Source of the DNA: Brachynemurus nebulosus
Lineage: Eukaryota > Arthropoda > Insecta > Neuroptera > Myrmeleontidae
Reading direction: 5' to 3'
DNA length: 64,000 bases
NCBI GenBank assembly: GCA_035578155.1
Contig: JAPWDM010000011.1
Location: forward strand, 21,428,375 to 21,492,374
The translations under genes and the position numbers were made by a program. The notes below the pieces were generated by a model, which was given only the letters and a program-made list of their open reading frames with translations, was not told the DNA's origin and ran no database searches. Positions 33,878-43,789 of this stretch are shown one piece after another; within the stretch, counting starts at the first letter, position 1, and each line of letters opens with the position of its first letter.

Positions 33878-34367
33878 GTATATTGTGCAATAAGTGCGGG
33901 AAATTGTCGATTGCCCACGAAAGCGAAGTTGAGCGCACGAACGTAGTGAGTGCGCTCATTCGCTTGAGTGAGCAATCGACAATCCCGCACGAGTTGCTCA
34001 TACTATTTTTTATTACGAATTTCGCATACTTTTTTCTATTATTATTACTTTTTTTTGACATTTTTATTGCTTTTTAAAATAATATTTAAAAGTGTTCGTC
34101 TTTTTTTCTGAATTAAATATTGTTTAAATTACTTTGTTGGTGGTTTCTATAGAAATAATTATGAAATATTTATTAAATGAAAAATCAAGAGGCGGCTTTG
34201 CGTGTTTTGATTAAATTTTGCATGTTTTATTGTCAATTTGCGTGTGGAAAGTTTACTTTCCGCACGCAAAAAAGTATGTGGGAAGAGTACAGTGGGCAAA
34301 CAGCTATTTTGCGTACAAAAATGTGTGCGCCAGGTTAGTACTTCTGCCGTATGAGTAATAAAAAATT
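33878..34367 (+). repeat. palindromic-head repeat, copy 3
   Basis: The head is complete, centred on GCGCACGAACGTAGTGAGTG, and the body is as in copies 1 and 2. It is tandem with copy 2. Overlapping frames on both strands (33816-34061, 33883-34077) translate the head palindrome. Confidence 0.87.
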
Positions 34368-34454
34368 ATTTTTACATACGAGGTGGCTATGTATACCCGA
34401 AGCTAACCATCGCTTTTGTTTGTCATATTGTCCGGAAATACGTGTCTTTCAAAA

Positions 34455-34735
34455 TTTTTCATGTTTATTATCGCATTTGGTCTGCCCACACTTGATTGCT
34501 TTATAATAATCAGTGTCGGACCTTACACAATTTTAAAAACAATGTCGTTTTTAAAAACTATTGTTGAAATTTTTTTAACACATATACAACGTAAGAGATT
34601 TCGATTATCATATCACTAACAAATTAAAGTCAAATTAAATATTAATTGATCCCGAGAATTGTAGCCACTGAACTACAAAATCCTAGCTTAGTGTGTATCT
34701 AACACACAATTGCCGAAATGTTTTTTTAATTTATT
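34455..34735 (+). repeat. dispersed repeat, copy 2
   Basis: Same orientation and word order as 10300-10590, including CCCACACTTGATTG, CGGACCTTACACAATTT, GATCCCGAGAATTGTAG and AAATCCTAGCTTAGTG. Confidence 0.65.
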
Positions 34736-35128
34736 AGTATTTTGGGATTTTTAAAATTTTTATTTTGGTGACGGCTAGCCTTATTAAAACATATGTTTAT
34801 GTATAACTGACAAAACTCGATATATATGGCATTGTGAGCATACAAAATTGATCAAAGTATGTATGTATATTGTGTAGATAGATGTTGAGTGTGAGCGAGA
34901 TAGAAGTTCAATCAATTACAATTTTAAATTGACAGAAGATTAATTAACACACTAGATATAATTGATTTACGGATCCCTATACATACGTTTATCTACATAT
35001 GTATACTTCTATCCCCTGTGTATTTACCTTAGCTCTAGCCATATTTTCTCACTGGTTATTGTATCTGTATACAGGATTTTACATTAAATTCTCAGTACGT
35101 GGATATAATATAGTATGTATTAATTGTA
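34736..35128. other. AT-rich spacer
   Basis: Nothing recognised. Confidence 0.4.
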
Positions 35129-35435
35129 TACAGGATGTCCCAAAAGTCAACAATATTCCTTGGAGGGATGATAGACCAGCTCATGCCTGACGAGAATATC
35201 AAAATATCGTTGATTTTCAAGATATTGGCACTTTTATGGATTTCGGGAATATTGACAATTTTGATCAGATTTTCGAGTACCTACCACAGCTGCGAGACTT
35301 GATTTTATGAAATTCTATTATGAAATTTTTTATTACGCAGCCCTGAAGGGTTCTTTTGCAGATCGCAATCCAAAGTAAGGGTAATAGATCTAACATCTTG
35401 GAAAAAATAAACCCTTTAGGTCGACTCATACATAA

Positions 35436-35620
35436 TTTTTTCTCTAACATCCCCCATTAATACATTATTCACTTCATTTTTATAATATAAATAGCTTCGC
35501 CCAAAAGAACAGTTTTTAGTTGTGTTTTTCACCTGAGGATGGCGTAATGGCCGAAGTCGACTCGGGTTTATACGATTTTTGTTGTGAAAAGTGACAACGA
35601 ACCCATGTTCTTTATAGTAT
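35436..35620 (+). mobile_element. insert in left arm with Penelope-like motif (tentative)
   Basis: This stretch is absent from the matching right arm. It contains TATAAATA and CACCTGAGGATGGCGTAATG followed by GCCGAAG. A CCTGANGATGGC...GCCGAA signature is common at Penelope-like element ends, where it relates to hammerhead motifs. The final base of the canonical GAAA is G here. Identity is uncertain. Confidence 0.35.
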
Positions 35621-35753
35621 TTTTTTGTTAGTTAAGTTTGACTCTTCATATTGTAAAAGAAATGTATCGCCCTACCCGGGCAAATTATGTTAAAAAATTG
35701 CTCATTTATTGTAGTTTTTGAAATGGTCTAATATTTGCTTCGCTTTGTTTTAG

Positions 35754-36936
35754 AAAAAAAAGTTATTGCTATCTTACTGCAAAAAATGGTCATTGTGAAA
35801 TTATTTCAATAATTACTTTCAAATTATTTCAGTTACTTGCAGACACTTTTGCGCCTACGTAAACCGAAGATAGATGATGACTGAAGATACGTAAGGTAGA
35901 AAGTGGACGGGATAGGATAGAATAGTTGATAGGCTTACATTGATTAAAGTGAGATAGGTAGTGGCAGTAGCAAAAAAAATAGGAATTCGAATGAAAATAC
36001 TTATTGAATTAAAGTAGTTACGGATGTATATTAGAAATTAAACATAACATTGAAAATCAAAGAATGTGTTCAAATTGTCTGCTGCCAAGTCGAATCTAGC
36101 CGGTAACTTTTGAAGAAGGTCTTTTATTCGTCCTGCACATCTTGCAATATTTATTTATTGTTCACATTCATTAATGCGATGTCTTAGCTCATTTAAATTA
36201 TTTATTGGTTTTGTATAGACTTTCTTCTTTAAGTAATCCCAGTAAAAAAAGTCTAGTGGATTTAAGTCCGGAAACTGGAGTGGTCATAAAATGGCAACCA
36301 AGGTGACCGATCCATCTTTTAGGATAAACATGGATTGAAAAATTTCTTACTTCACGTACATAATGAGCTAGACAGCCATCGTTTTGAAGCCACCTTACTC
36401 CAAGTGTGGCCAAAATAACATTTTCTAAAAGATTAGGGAGTCTATTTCCTAAAAAATTGTGATTAAATTTCTCCGCTCAGATTTTCAAGCAATTTAAAAG
36501 GATTGGCCGAAATGAAATTATTTGACCGTTCAATGTTCCGATCCACAAATTTACCTTAAAGTGATATTGTGACCCTTCTTTTCATAATTGAATATGGATT
36601 TTCGATCGCATAACTATGAAGATTGTGCATTTTAATGAATCCATCCTTTTTGAATGTGTCTTCATTCATTCATAAAATTTTATCTAGGAATTCTGGGTTT
36701 CCTCTATGTTTTTGTAACATACGTCAATACGGCAATTGGACATGATTAACGTAGTCACGCGGAAGTACCTACCATTTGCACACCATTGTAAATCAACTAT
36801 CTTATCTATCTTCTATCTTCGGTCATCATCTATCTTCGGTTTACGCAGGCGCAAAAGTGTCGGCAAGTGACTGAAATAATTTGAAAGTAATTATTGAAAT
36901 AATTTCACAATGACCTTTTTTGCAGTAAAATAGCAG
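35754..36936 (-). mobile_element. mariner-type element with ~125-bp inverted repeats
   Basis: TA lies at 35752-35753 and 36937-36938. The ends read TTGCTATCTTACTGCAAAAA and, from the right, CTGCTATTTTACTGCAAAAA, and continue nearly identical through GACACTTTTGCGCCT and AACCGAAGATAGATGATGAC. Length is 1,183 bp. A degenerate transposase lies on the minus strand. Confidence 0.9.
36130..36700 (-). pseudogene. mariner transposase relic, frameshifted
   Basis: Pieces of the nuclease core are readable in more than one frame. The first catalytic block reads FMNEDTFKKDGF where the family has F-T-D-E, so Asp is replaced by Asn. The second is intact (WLQNDGCLAHY). After a frameshift the third is intact (FPDLNPLDFFYWDYLKKKVY), followed by NELRHRINECEQ and a stop. 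Spacing between the second and third residues is about 41, as in the gene at 2390-3451. An in-frame stop lies before the third block. The 71-codon frame at 36198-36413 is the best preserved part. It is non-functional. Confidence 0.8.
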
Positions 36937-37012
36937 TATCTTTTTAGCGAATTTCCAGAAAGAATTCTGGAAATTCAGCTATTATGGTGTTAGCCATAGT
37001 CGAAGTTCAGCC

Positions 37013-37072
37013 CGAAAATATGGCAGAAATTTGTTTTGAGGTCCCTAGAGCCCAAAAATAACATTCACTAAA

Positions 37073-37154
<82 letters not shown>

Positions 37155-37440
37155 TTATGTATTTATGTATCAGCACGATAGCGCTTCAGGAAAAACTGCT
37201 AGTTTTACGAAATTTGGTGACAACGTTGGAAGTCCAAAAATCTTGGATGAGTTCTTCAGCCAAAAACGTCGGCGCTCAGGAACATGGTTTTTTGAGCATT
37301 TTTCGTGAAAATGAGTTTTTGGCCAAAATTTGCTATAATTTAAAAGATTTTGTCAAATTTTTTTACACCATTGCAAAGACGGGAAAAAATGACATAAAAA
37401 AGGTTTTGGAACTATTATTCTAGGTTAGCTAGTTTTTGAG
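37013..37440 (+). repeat. microsatellite-bearing repeat, unit 1
   Basis: TATGGCAGAAATTTGTTTTG and AGGTCCCTAGAG, then CACTAAAATTTATATA into a (TA)n run, then TTACGAAATTTGGTGACAAC, TTGGAAGTCC and a conserved tail to about 37440. The 88-codon frame at 37157-37423 lies in this tail; it is matched by unit 2 without conservation of the frame. Confidence 0.82.
37075..37142. repeat. (TA)n microsatellite
   Basis: A TA dinucleotide run of about 68 bp within unit 1. Confidence 0.95.
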
Positions 37441-37689
37441 AAAATAAGAAAAAAAAGTCAATTTATTTTCTATAATTTTAGTGTGTTTACAACTATTTTG
37501 TATGTGTATAATCATATAATGTGTATGTATGTATATAACTCACTATAACTGCAATAGTATACGTGGTATACGTATATCTATGTATGTGAATGTATTTGTA
37601 CCTCTAATATACATATTTTTCAAATAAGTACATCACTGTTGACAGTTTTAGCGAATGGAATTCGCTATTACAGCCACTGTCATGACGCG

Positions 37690-38160
<471 letters not shown>

Positions 38161-38634
38161 AACTTTTATAAACGGAAATTCGCTATGTTATGCAGGATGC
38201 TGCGACAGGGGTATTTTCTAAAGTAAGACGAAGTAAATGTCGGACCATTTTAAAAACAGTAAATGAGAAATGTTTTAACATAACTTGCTCGAGTAATGAG
38301 GTATATTTTTTTTTTACAGTATGAAGAGCCAAATTTAGCTAACAAAAGAATATTTATGTATGAATCGGCCTAAAAGGGTTTATTTTTCACAAGATATTAG
38401 GTCTATATCCTTACTTTGGATTATGATCTACAAAAGGACTCTTCAGGGTTACGTAATAAAAATTAGAATTTCAGAAATTCAAGTCTTGCAGCTGTGGTAC
38501 TCGAAAATCTGATCAAAATTGTCGATTTTCCTGAAATCCATAAAAGTGCCACTATCTTTTAAATCAACGATATTTTACCAGTAGATATTTTGATATTCTG
38601 GTCAGGCATGAGCCTGTCTATCATCCCTCTGAGG

Positions 38635-39427
38635 CAGTGTTTTCCAACCTGTGGGTCGCGAAGTCTTTTTAAGTGGGTCGTAGTTACTTTAACAATAAAA
38701 CCACTCTAGTTCAATATAAGTATGTATAATATTTAATAAAAAAAAAAAGATTAATTAAAGATTACATTAATGTGATGATTTCATAGTTTCGCTTGATAAA
38801 ATTTCAAAACAAATAACTGCGGCTTATTTTCAATAACAGTGAATTCGAGTTTTAAATAATTGTCGTCATATAGACGCTTTTTCTTTGCTTTTGTTTCATT
38901 ACTCTCATTGGAACTTAAAGTTGACGGTTGTGCATGTCTTCCCAGAAACTCATCCATTTTCAATAATTACAATGAGCACAGAATTTTGGATATTTGACAA
39001 TAAAAGACAATGAACAACTACTAAACAAACAACAAATCAATTCAGTAAATTTAAACACAATTCAAAATGAATTCACAATTCAAAAAATTCAAAAGTGTCA
39101 TCACTGACTTTCCTGGTGCTCCACGCAGCTCTCATCACGTCGCGCTATGTTTCGCTCACACAAGTCACGCGTGCGTTCAGAAGATACTATAAGTCGTCAA
39201 CTTCGATGTCGATGTAAAAATATGCCTGTTTTAAGTCCTTTGTTACGTATATTTAATTGACATTTAACTGAAAATAATCAATAATGATGAACGGATTCGA
39301 TATTTATAAAATAAAATAAAATAAAAGTTAGAACTAGCAGAGGGTAGGGGTCGTGAAATATTTTTCTATACTAGGGGGGTCGCGAAATATTTTTTCATAC
39401 TAGGGGGTCGCACCATGAAAAATACTA
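38635..39427. mobile_element. hAT element remnant, BED-type
   Basis: The left end CAGTGTTTTCCAACCTGTGG then GTCGCGAA is typical of hAT elements. The right end is decayed (GGTCGCACCATGAAAAATAC then TA). The 8-bp flanks CTCTGAGG (38627-38634) and CTCTAAGG (39428-39435) differ at one base. Near the right end a GGTCG(C/T)GAAATATTTTT unit is repeated. It interrupts the right arm of the composite element. Confidence 0.82.
38781..38963 (-). pseudogene. hAT (ZBED-type) transposase N-terminal fragment
   Basis: The 60-codon frame opens MKMDEFLGRH and contains KKKRLYDDNYLKLEFTVIEN then KPQLFVLKF. In ZBED5-like hAT transposases a short Lys/Arg-rich leader is followed by an RKYDxxYLxxGF block and then KPQCxxC, the start of the BED finger. 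Here the BED cysteines are absent (KPQLFVLKF where KPQCVLC-type is usual) and the frame ends. It lies inside the hAT above, antisense to the left end, and is a dead internal-deletion derivative. Confidence 0.7.
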
Positions 39428-39470
39428 CTCTAAGGGATATCGCTGACTTTTGGGACATCCTTGATCCTGT

Positions 39471-40475
39471 ATATGTTATTTGCTACCTACAGTAGGTATA
39501 ACGATTTCACTTAAATTTAACCATGATTCATCACTTATGAATTTAAAGAATTTCCGTTTTCTTGGCTTTATCTCGTTCATTATTGCACTTGCGTAAATTT
39601 TAAATTTGCAGTTTGTTTTTAGAAAGGAATAGAAGATTGATTTGTTTCGAATAAAAGAATTATTTAATTCTTTAAAGATGACTCATGCTCAGTTGTATTT
39701 GAAATTGGGTATATGTTAGTGAATACTTCATATTGATATGTTCATAACGTCCTTTGAGATCGATAACTCAATAACTTTAGGCCAAGAACTCAATATAATG
39801 TGTAAAATGATTTGCTGAAGTGTGTGGAAAATAAAACAAAAAGGGCTAATATTACCTTACATTCACAAATTGACAGCATATGGGTCATATTTAGCATATG
39901 GGTCATATTCTCAAATTTATTTAAATGAAACTAAAGGATTTGTAGATAATCTGTTTAGTACATATGCAAGTCTTAAGGTACAAAAGTAAATTATATATAT
40001 TTTTAGAAACAAAATTGCAATAGGACAGTTCTCACCAATAAAACATTTTTCTTCCTTATCGGCAATCTGATTCCTTCAGTTCTTTCTCTCCGATGATTTC
40101 AAATTTTACCTATTTGGCTTAATAACATTAGAGAGGCGTAATAACACATTTAAGAATAGGTAGTTTAATTAAAGCTATCTTTAGACTAGGGTAAGACATC
40201 CAAGTCAGTATATACTCGTATATGTAGGTATCTTATGAGGTTACTAACCAAAGTGTTTGCTCATTGAGTTTATACAAATACTTTTCAGATTTTTAAAGTT
40301 CGTTTTAAAAATTTTACGATACTCTAATTTATATCGCAAGAACACAAATATCTGTGTATAGGTTAGGTTAAATACAATTATTCAACTAAGAATAACTATC
40401 TGGAGTATTTACAATTGCTTTTTCAATATTCATTTAAAATAAGAGTAACATATAACGATAAAGATCAGCAGTTTA
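39471..40475. other. AT-rich spacer, no gene
   Basis: Nothing recognised. TAGGTTAGGTTAAATAC at about 40362 is a short telomere-like word only. Confidence 0.45.
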
Positions 40476-40923
40476 CAGCATAACTTCTTTTTATGCGGTC
40501 TTTTTTGTGCAAATTTTTTATACGATTTAAAAAAAAGATTGCTCATTAAAGCTCATAACAAGAATGGAAAGCAAGTTTGAACATTAATTTGCCCTAAGGC
40601 TAGTTATTGCCTGTTTTAAGCATTTTATCACCGCATCGTTCAGTATTTTTACAAATGTAGGTCTGTATTACAACTTTTGCGATACGTATTATAATAAAAA
40701 TGAACTAATATTATATTTAAAAAATGTATTCTCATGTATGATTGTAATGTGTAAATTAATTCTACAACTTGTTTAGAAATGAAATCGTGAAATTGTGAGT
40801 TATGTACTTTTTATGAGATTTTTATATTCGAACCCGATCCACCGCATATTTTTTTTTTTTAAATCTGTAGTTATAGTTTTTATAGCTATTAATGAAGTTT
40901 CTGAATTAATTTTTAATCACATA

Positions 40924-41869
40924 CACAGTGAAAAAATTTGTGTTAAAATTTACACATTTTACATGTCTAGAATGGTCCACTCAATTTTTTGTGTTATTTT
41001 AACACCAAGCATATGTGTCAAATGTATACACAAAATTTCTGTCAATGATTTAACACACAAGAGGACATACATTTTGTGTTTATTTTCCAGGTTTATCAGA
41101 GTTAGTTGTTAAACTTTTTTATTCAATATTTTACTTCCACTGCAGCTTAAGATATTTGAAAGTCGTCAAAAATTATAACGATTTTGTTTACATATTATTA
41201 TTATAAATGAGACACAAAGAACGGAAAGTAAGTCAATTCTTTGTAACAATTCTTACTTGTGTCCATATATATCTACGAAAATATATAGAATAAAAAAGAT
41301 GAGAGTAGTTTAAACAAAACCGAAAAAGTTTTTTCAGTTATTGACGAATATACTTTTATCAATCGTTTAAAAATGAGACAATTTTCTTACATTGTACGGT
41401 TATTTTGTTACAGATTCAGTTAAAAAAAATCATGTAAGCTTACATGATTCTTTGTAACTGAATCTGAAACAAAATAACCTTAAAATGTAAGAAAATTGTT
41501 TCATTTTTAAACGTTTAATAAAACTATATTCGTCAATAACTGAAAGAACTTATAATTTTTCGATTTTGTTTAATAATAAGAACTACTCTCATCTTTTTTA
41601 TTATATATATTTTGGTAGATACTCGTATATGTATATTCTAATCTAATTTACCTACTTATATCATTCTTTTGCTCTACACAAATATTATGTTGCTTCTTTG
41701 TTGTACAAAACAGGTTAACATTTTTATTCTGTAAAATCGAAATTTGTGTTAATATTTTCATTTAACACAAACACGAAATGTTACATTAACGCAGGGTTGT
41801 GTCACTTATTTAACACAAAAATCTTAACCACTAGTTTTTTTTACGCAGAACACAAATTTTTTTACTTTG
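40924..41869. mobile_element. TTTGTGTTA-type MITE, middle level of nest
   Basis: TA lies at 40922-40923 and 41870-41871. The ends are CACAGTGAAAAAATTTGTGT and, from the right, CAAAGTAAAAAAATTTGTGT. TGTGTTAA/TTAACACA words recur at least six times in both flanks of the element. The 105-codon frame 40795-41112 crosses its left end and is not a gene. Confidence 0.82.
41262..41632. repeat. 371-bp hairpin, inner level of nest
   Basis: The arms of about 180 bp meet at a perfect 16-bp palindrome CATGTAAGCTTACATG (41431-41446). Shared blocks are AAAAAAGATGAGAGTAGTT, CAGTTATTGACGAATATA and ACAATTTTCTTACATT. Confidence 0.88.
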
Positions 41870-41877
41870 TAGTTTTT

Positions 41878-41960
41878 AAAAAAGGGTCAAACTGGATCAG
41901 CTGGGACTCGAACCCAGCATCTCTTGAAATGCTTTGTTAACGTATCAATCTGGTAACTCT
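41878..41960 (-). ncRNA. tRNA-like Pol III segment (tentative)
   Basis: On the minus strand GGTTCGAGTCC is an exact B-box (41904-41914) within a perfect T-stem-loop CTGGG-TTCGAGT-CCCAG. TTTTTT (41878-41883) lies 20 nt downstream like a Pol III terminator. The upstream part does not give a good A-box or a cloverleaf, and the acceptor stem lacks its 5' half. So it is not a functional tRNA; a tRNA-derived SINE head or a captured tRNA relic is possible. Confidence 0.4.
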
Positions 41961-42030
41961 CTGGGTTATGTTTTTATGCAATTCTCTATATGTGATCCCT
42001 ATCCACCGCATAAAAAGAGTTTATGCTGTA

Positions 42031-42324
42031 CATATGTTTACCTACTAACTGAAATTAAATAAAATCTAAAATGCTTTTCCACTATTGTCTTATTGATTGC
42101 TCTGGATACATACCTATGTGAATGGATTATGTACCTACTAGTTTAGTCGACAGTTCAATTATATGAAACAACAAGTTAGTTAAAATGTCAAAACCTGGCA
42201 ACGTATGAATAAAGTTTTTTCTTTTCAACTACTTAACCTTAAATGTGCGTCATGAAAAATATTCAGATGCAGGAAGCTGTGTCAAATCAAAGTAGATAAA
42301 GTTGTACAAAGATACTGAGAATAG
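42031..42324. other. spacer
   Basis: Nothing recognised. Confidence 0.4.
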
Positions 42325-42512
42325 CAGGGCCAGATCTAGGGGACCAGCCGGGGTACATACTCCGGGCGGCAGGTCTTGGGGGCGCCAAAATTAGGTATGT
42401 GACTTTTTTTTTTGTTTGCCACTTGTTTAAGTGGGGAAAAAATATTTATTTCCTACAGGGGCACCATTTTTTGCCCCTGCTCCGGGCGTCACTTAGGCTA
42501 AGTCCGGCCCTG
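42325..42512. mobile_element. hAT-type MITE (CAGGGCCAGA ends)
   Basis: Ends are CAGGGCCAGATCTAGGGGAC and, from the right, CAGGGCCGGACTTAGCCTAA. The interior has CCGGGCGGCAGGTCTTGGGG and GGCGCC words like other hAT MITEs here. The 8-bp flanks (GAGAATAG/GACAGTAC) agree at only five positions, so it is older than its neighbours. Confidence 0.75.
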
Positions 42513-42782
42513 GACAGTACTTATAATTAGTGAAAAAAATTCGGTATTATATTGATTTGTTACACTGCGTGACACGATTTCGGTACCCGGAAAACTGCTT
42601 GCTATTTTAGATTTCTGTTAGCTAGAGTATATTGTCATTCTATCACGTCTTGTTTTTGAGGTACACACCGATAACTTTTTTTTTTAAATATCCTTATTGT
42701 GTCCGTATTAGTATACGCAAAACAATGCGTATGTATTGGTCACACGGATAAGTAATCACAAAGCGAAAACGCAGTACTCTTA

Positions 42783-42956
42783 GGCTGCCTGTACACGTTC
42801 AGTAATACTGTCAATATTTACTGACAAAAATAATGCATCATTTTTTTTATTGTATAAATTATATATACGAATACTTCAGTATTTTCAACACACGATCAGT
42901 AATAACGTCAGTATTTCTAAATACTGACAATATTACTGATCGTGTACAGGCAGCCC
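42783..42956. mobile_element. PIF/Harbinger-like MITE (CAGTAAT type)
   Basis: The 15-bp ends are GGCTGCCTGTACACG and, from the right with one extra G, GGCTGCCTGTACACG; both continue (A/T)TCAGTAATA. The TTA on the left and TTG on the right fit a 3-bp duplication. The words CAGTAAT, ACTGAC and TCAGTATT are repeated in both orientations throughout. No ORF of its own. Confidence 0.82.
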
Positions 42957-42974
42957 TTGTGAACAATTTGTTAA

Positions 42975-43077
42975 ATGCATACAAAAATTCATTTTCTTCA
43001 TTCCCATTTCTCTTTTCTTCCTTTAAATCTTGGAGCTGTAAGTGATGAACATGGGGAGCGGTTTCGCCAGGATATAA
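42975..43077 (+). pseudogene. fragment of a conserved insect repeat-encoded protein
   Basis: The frame reads MHTKIHFLHSHFSFLPLNLG then AVSDEHGERFRQDIKKA. A block of the form KIHFLHSHLDFFPxNLGAVSDEHGERFHQDI recurs in many insect predicted proteins of transposon-like origin; I know it as a recurring motif, not as a named enzyme. Upstream and downstream sequence no longer fits a protein. The PIF-type MITE ends 18 bp upstream. The rest of the 103-codon frame (to 43286) is hydrophobic and AT-driven. The antisense frame at 42859-43101 is a shadow. Confidence 0.55.
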
Positions 43078-43286
43078 AAAAGGCTCGAATGACGGTTTCA
43101 AGGTTGTTGAGATGCAGCTATGTTAGGAGATTACTGTTGGCGTTTAAAGCAAGAAGACACTTTCAAAATATTTTTCGTTTTTTTGTATATAACATGTACT
43201 TTTCACTATATATATTTTATATTTTAATGTGTGTAAATATTTTAATGATAAGTTTTGTTGTTGGTTTTACTCGAATTATAGTTTAA

Positions 43287-43789
43287 ATAAATTATAATAA
43301 TTTTTCATTATTAAATAAAATAATGTGTATACTTAAACTTTACTTTTTAATTTTTTTACTAATAGTTATATATATTTATTATCGTACCTAAAAAACAGTA
43401 CGTGATAGAAAAAAAGTACGCATATATTCTTATTGAGCAATGTGTATGAATGAATAAATAGGAAAAATTAAAGTGGGTACTTAATTTTTATTTATTTATT
43501 TATTTATTTATTTTTATAACGCAGTGTTATTGTTTAAATAAGGCGTTTCTAAAGTACCACTCGTGACATAAAAAATGATGTGAAAGAGCTTGATTTTTGG
43601 TACATCTTATGATCCAGAAAATGTTACCGAAGATATGTAGCTCAAACTGATTGGAATTATAGAAAAAATCTTGAAGGTTATAAATAGACCGTACGCACAC
43701 ACAATATTATTGTGAATAATTCAGATACACTAGCGGAAAAAATTAAAGGATCAAAAAGAAATTCCAAATTTTTAGCGATTTTTCGAATG
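43287..43789. other. AT-rich spacer with (TTTA)n
   Basis: An ATTT microsatellite lies at about 43486-43515. The sequence ACACTAGCGGAAAAAATTAA at about 43727 directly precedes the large inverted repeat and may belong to it. Confidence 0.5.

Larger units (their letters stand above)
40476..42028. mobile_element. pogo-type element, outer level of a nest
   Basis: TA lies at 40474-40475 and 42029-42030. The ends are CAGCATAACTTCTTTTTATG then CGGTC and, from the right, CAGCATAAACTCTTTTTATG then CGGTGGATAGGGATC. The internal CCGATCCACCGCATA (40830-40846) is related to the fragment at 30007-30154. It is interrupted by the TA-flanked element at 40924-41869. Confidence 0.82.

Noticed and set aside
31190..34367. 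CRISPR-like array from spaced repeats
   Set aside because: Only three copies of about 400-490 bp, no short spacers, eukaryotic context.
40362..40378. TAGGTTAGGTTAAAT as telomeric repeat
   Set aside because: Two units only; chance in this composition.
41886..41965. A functional tRNA on the minus strand
   Set aside because: Only the T-arm and B-box are good; acceptor and D-arm do not pair. Kept only as a tentative Pol III-like segment.
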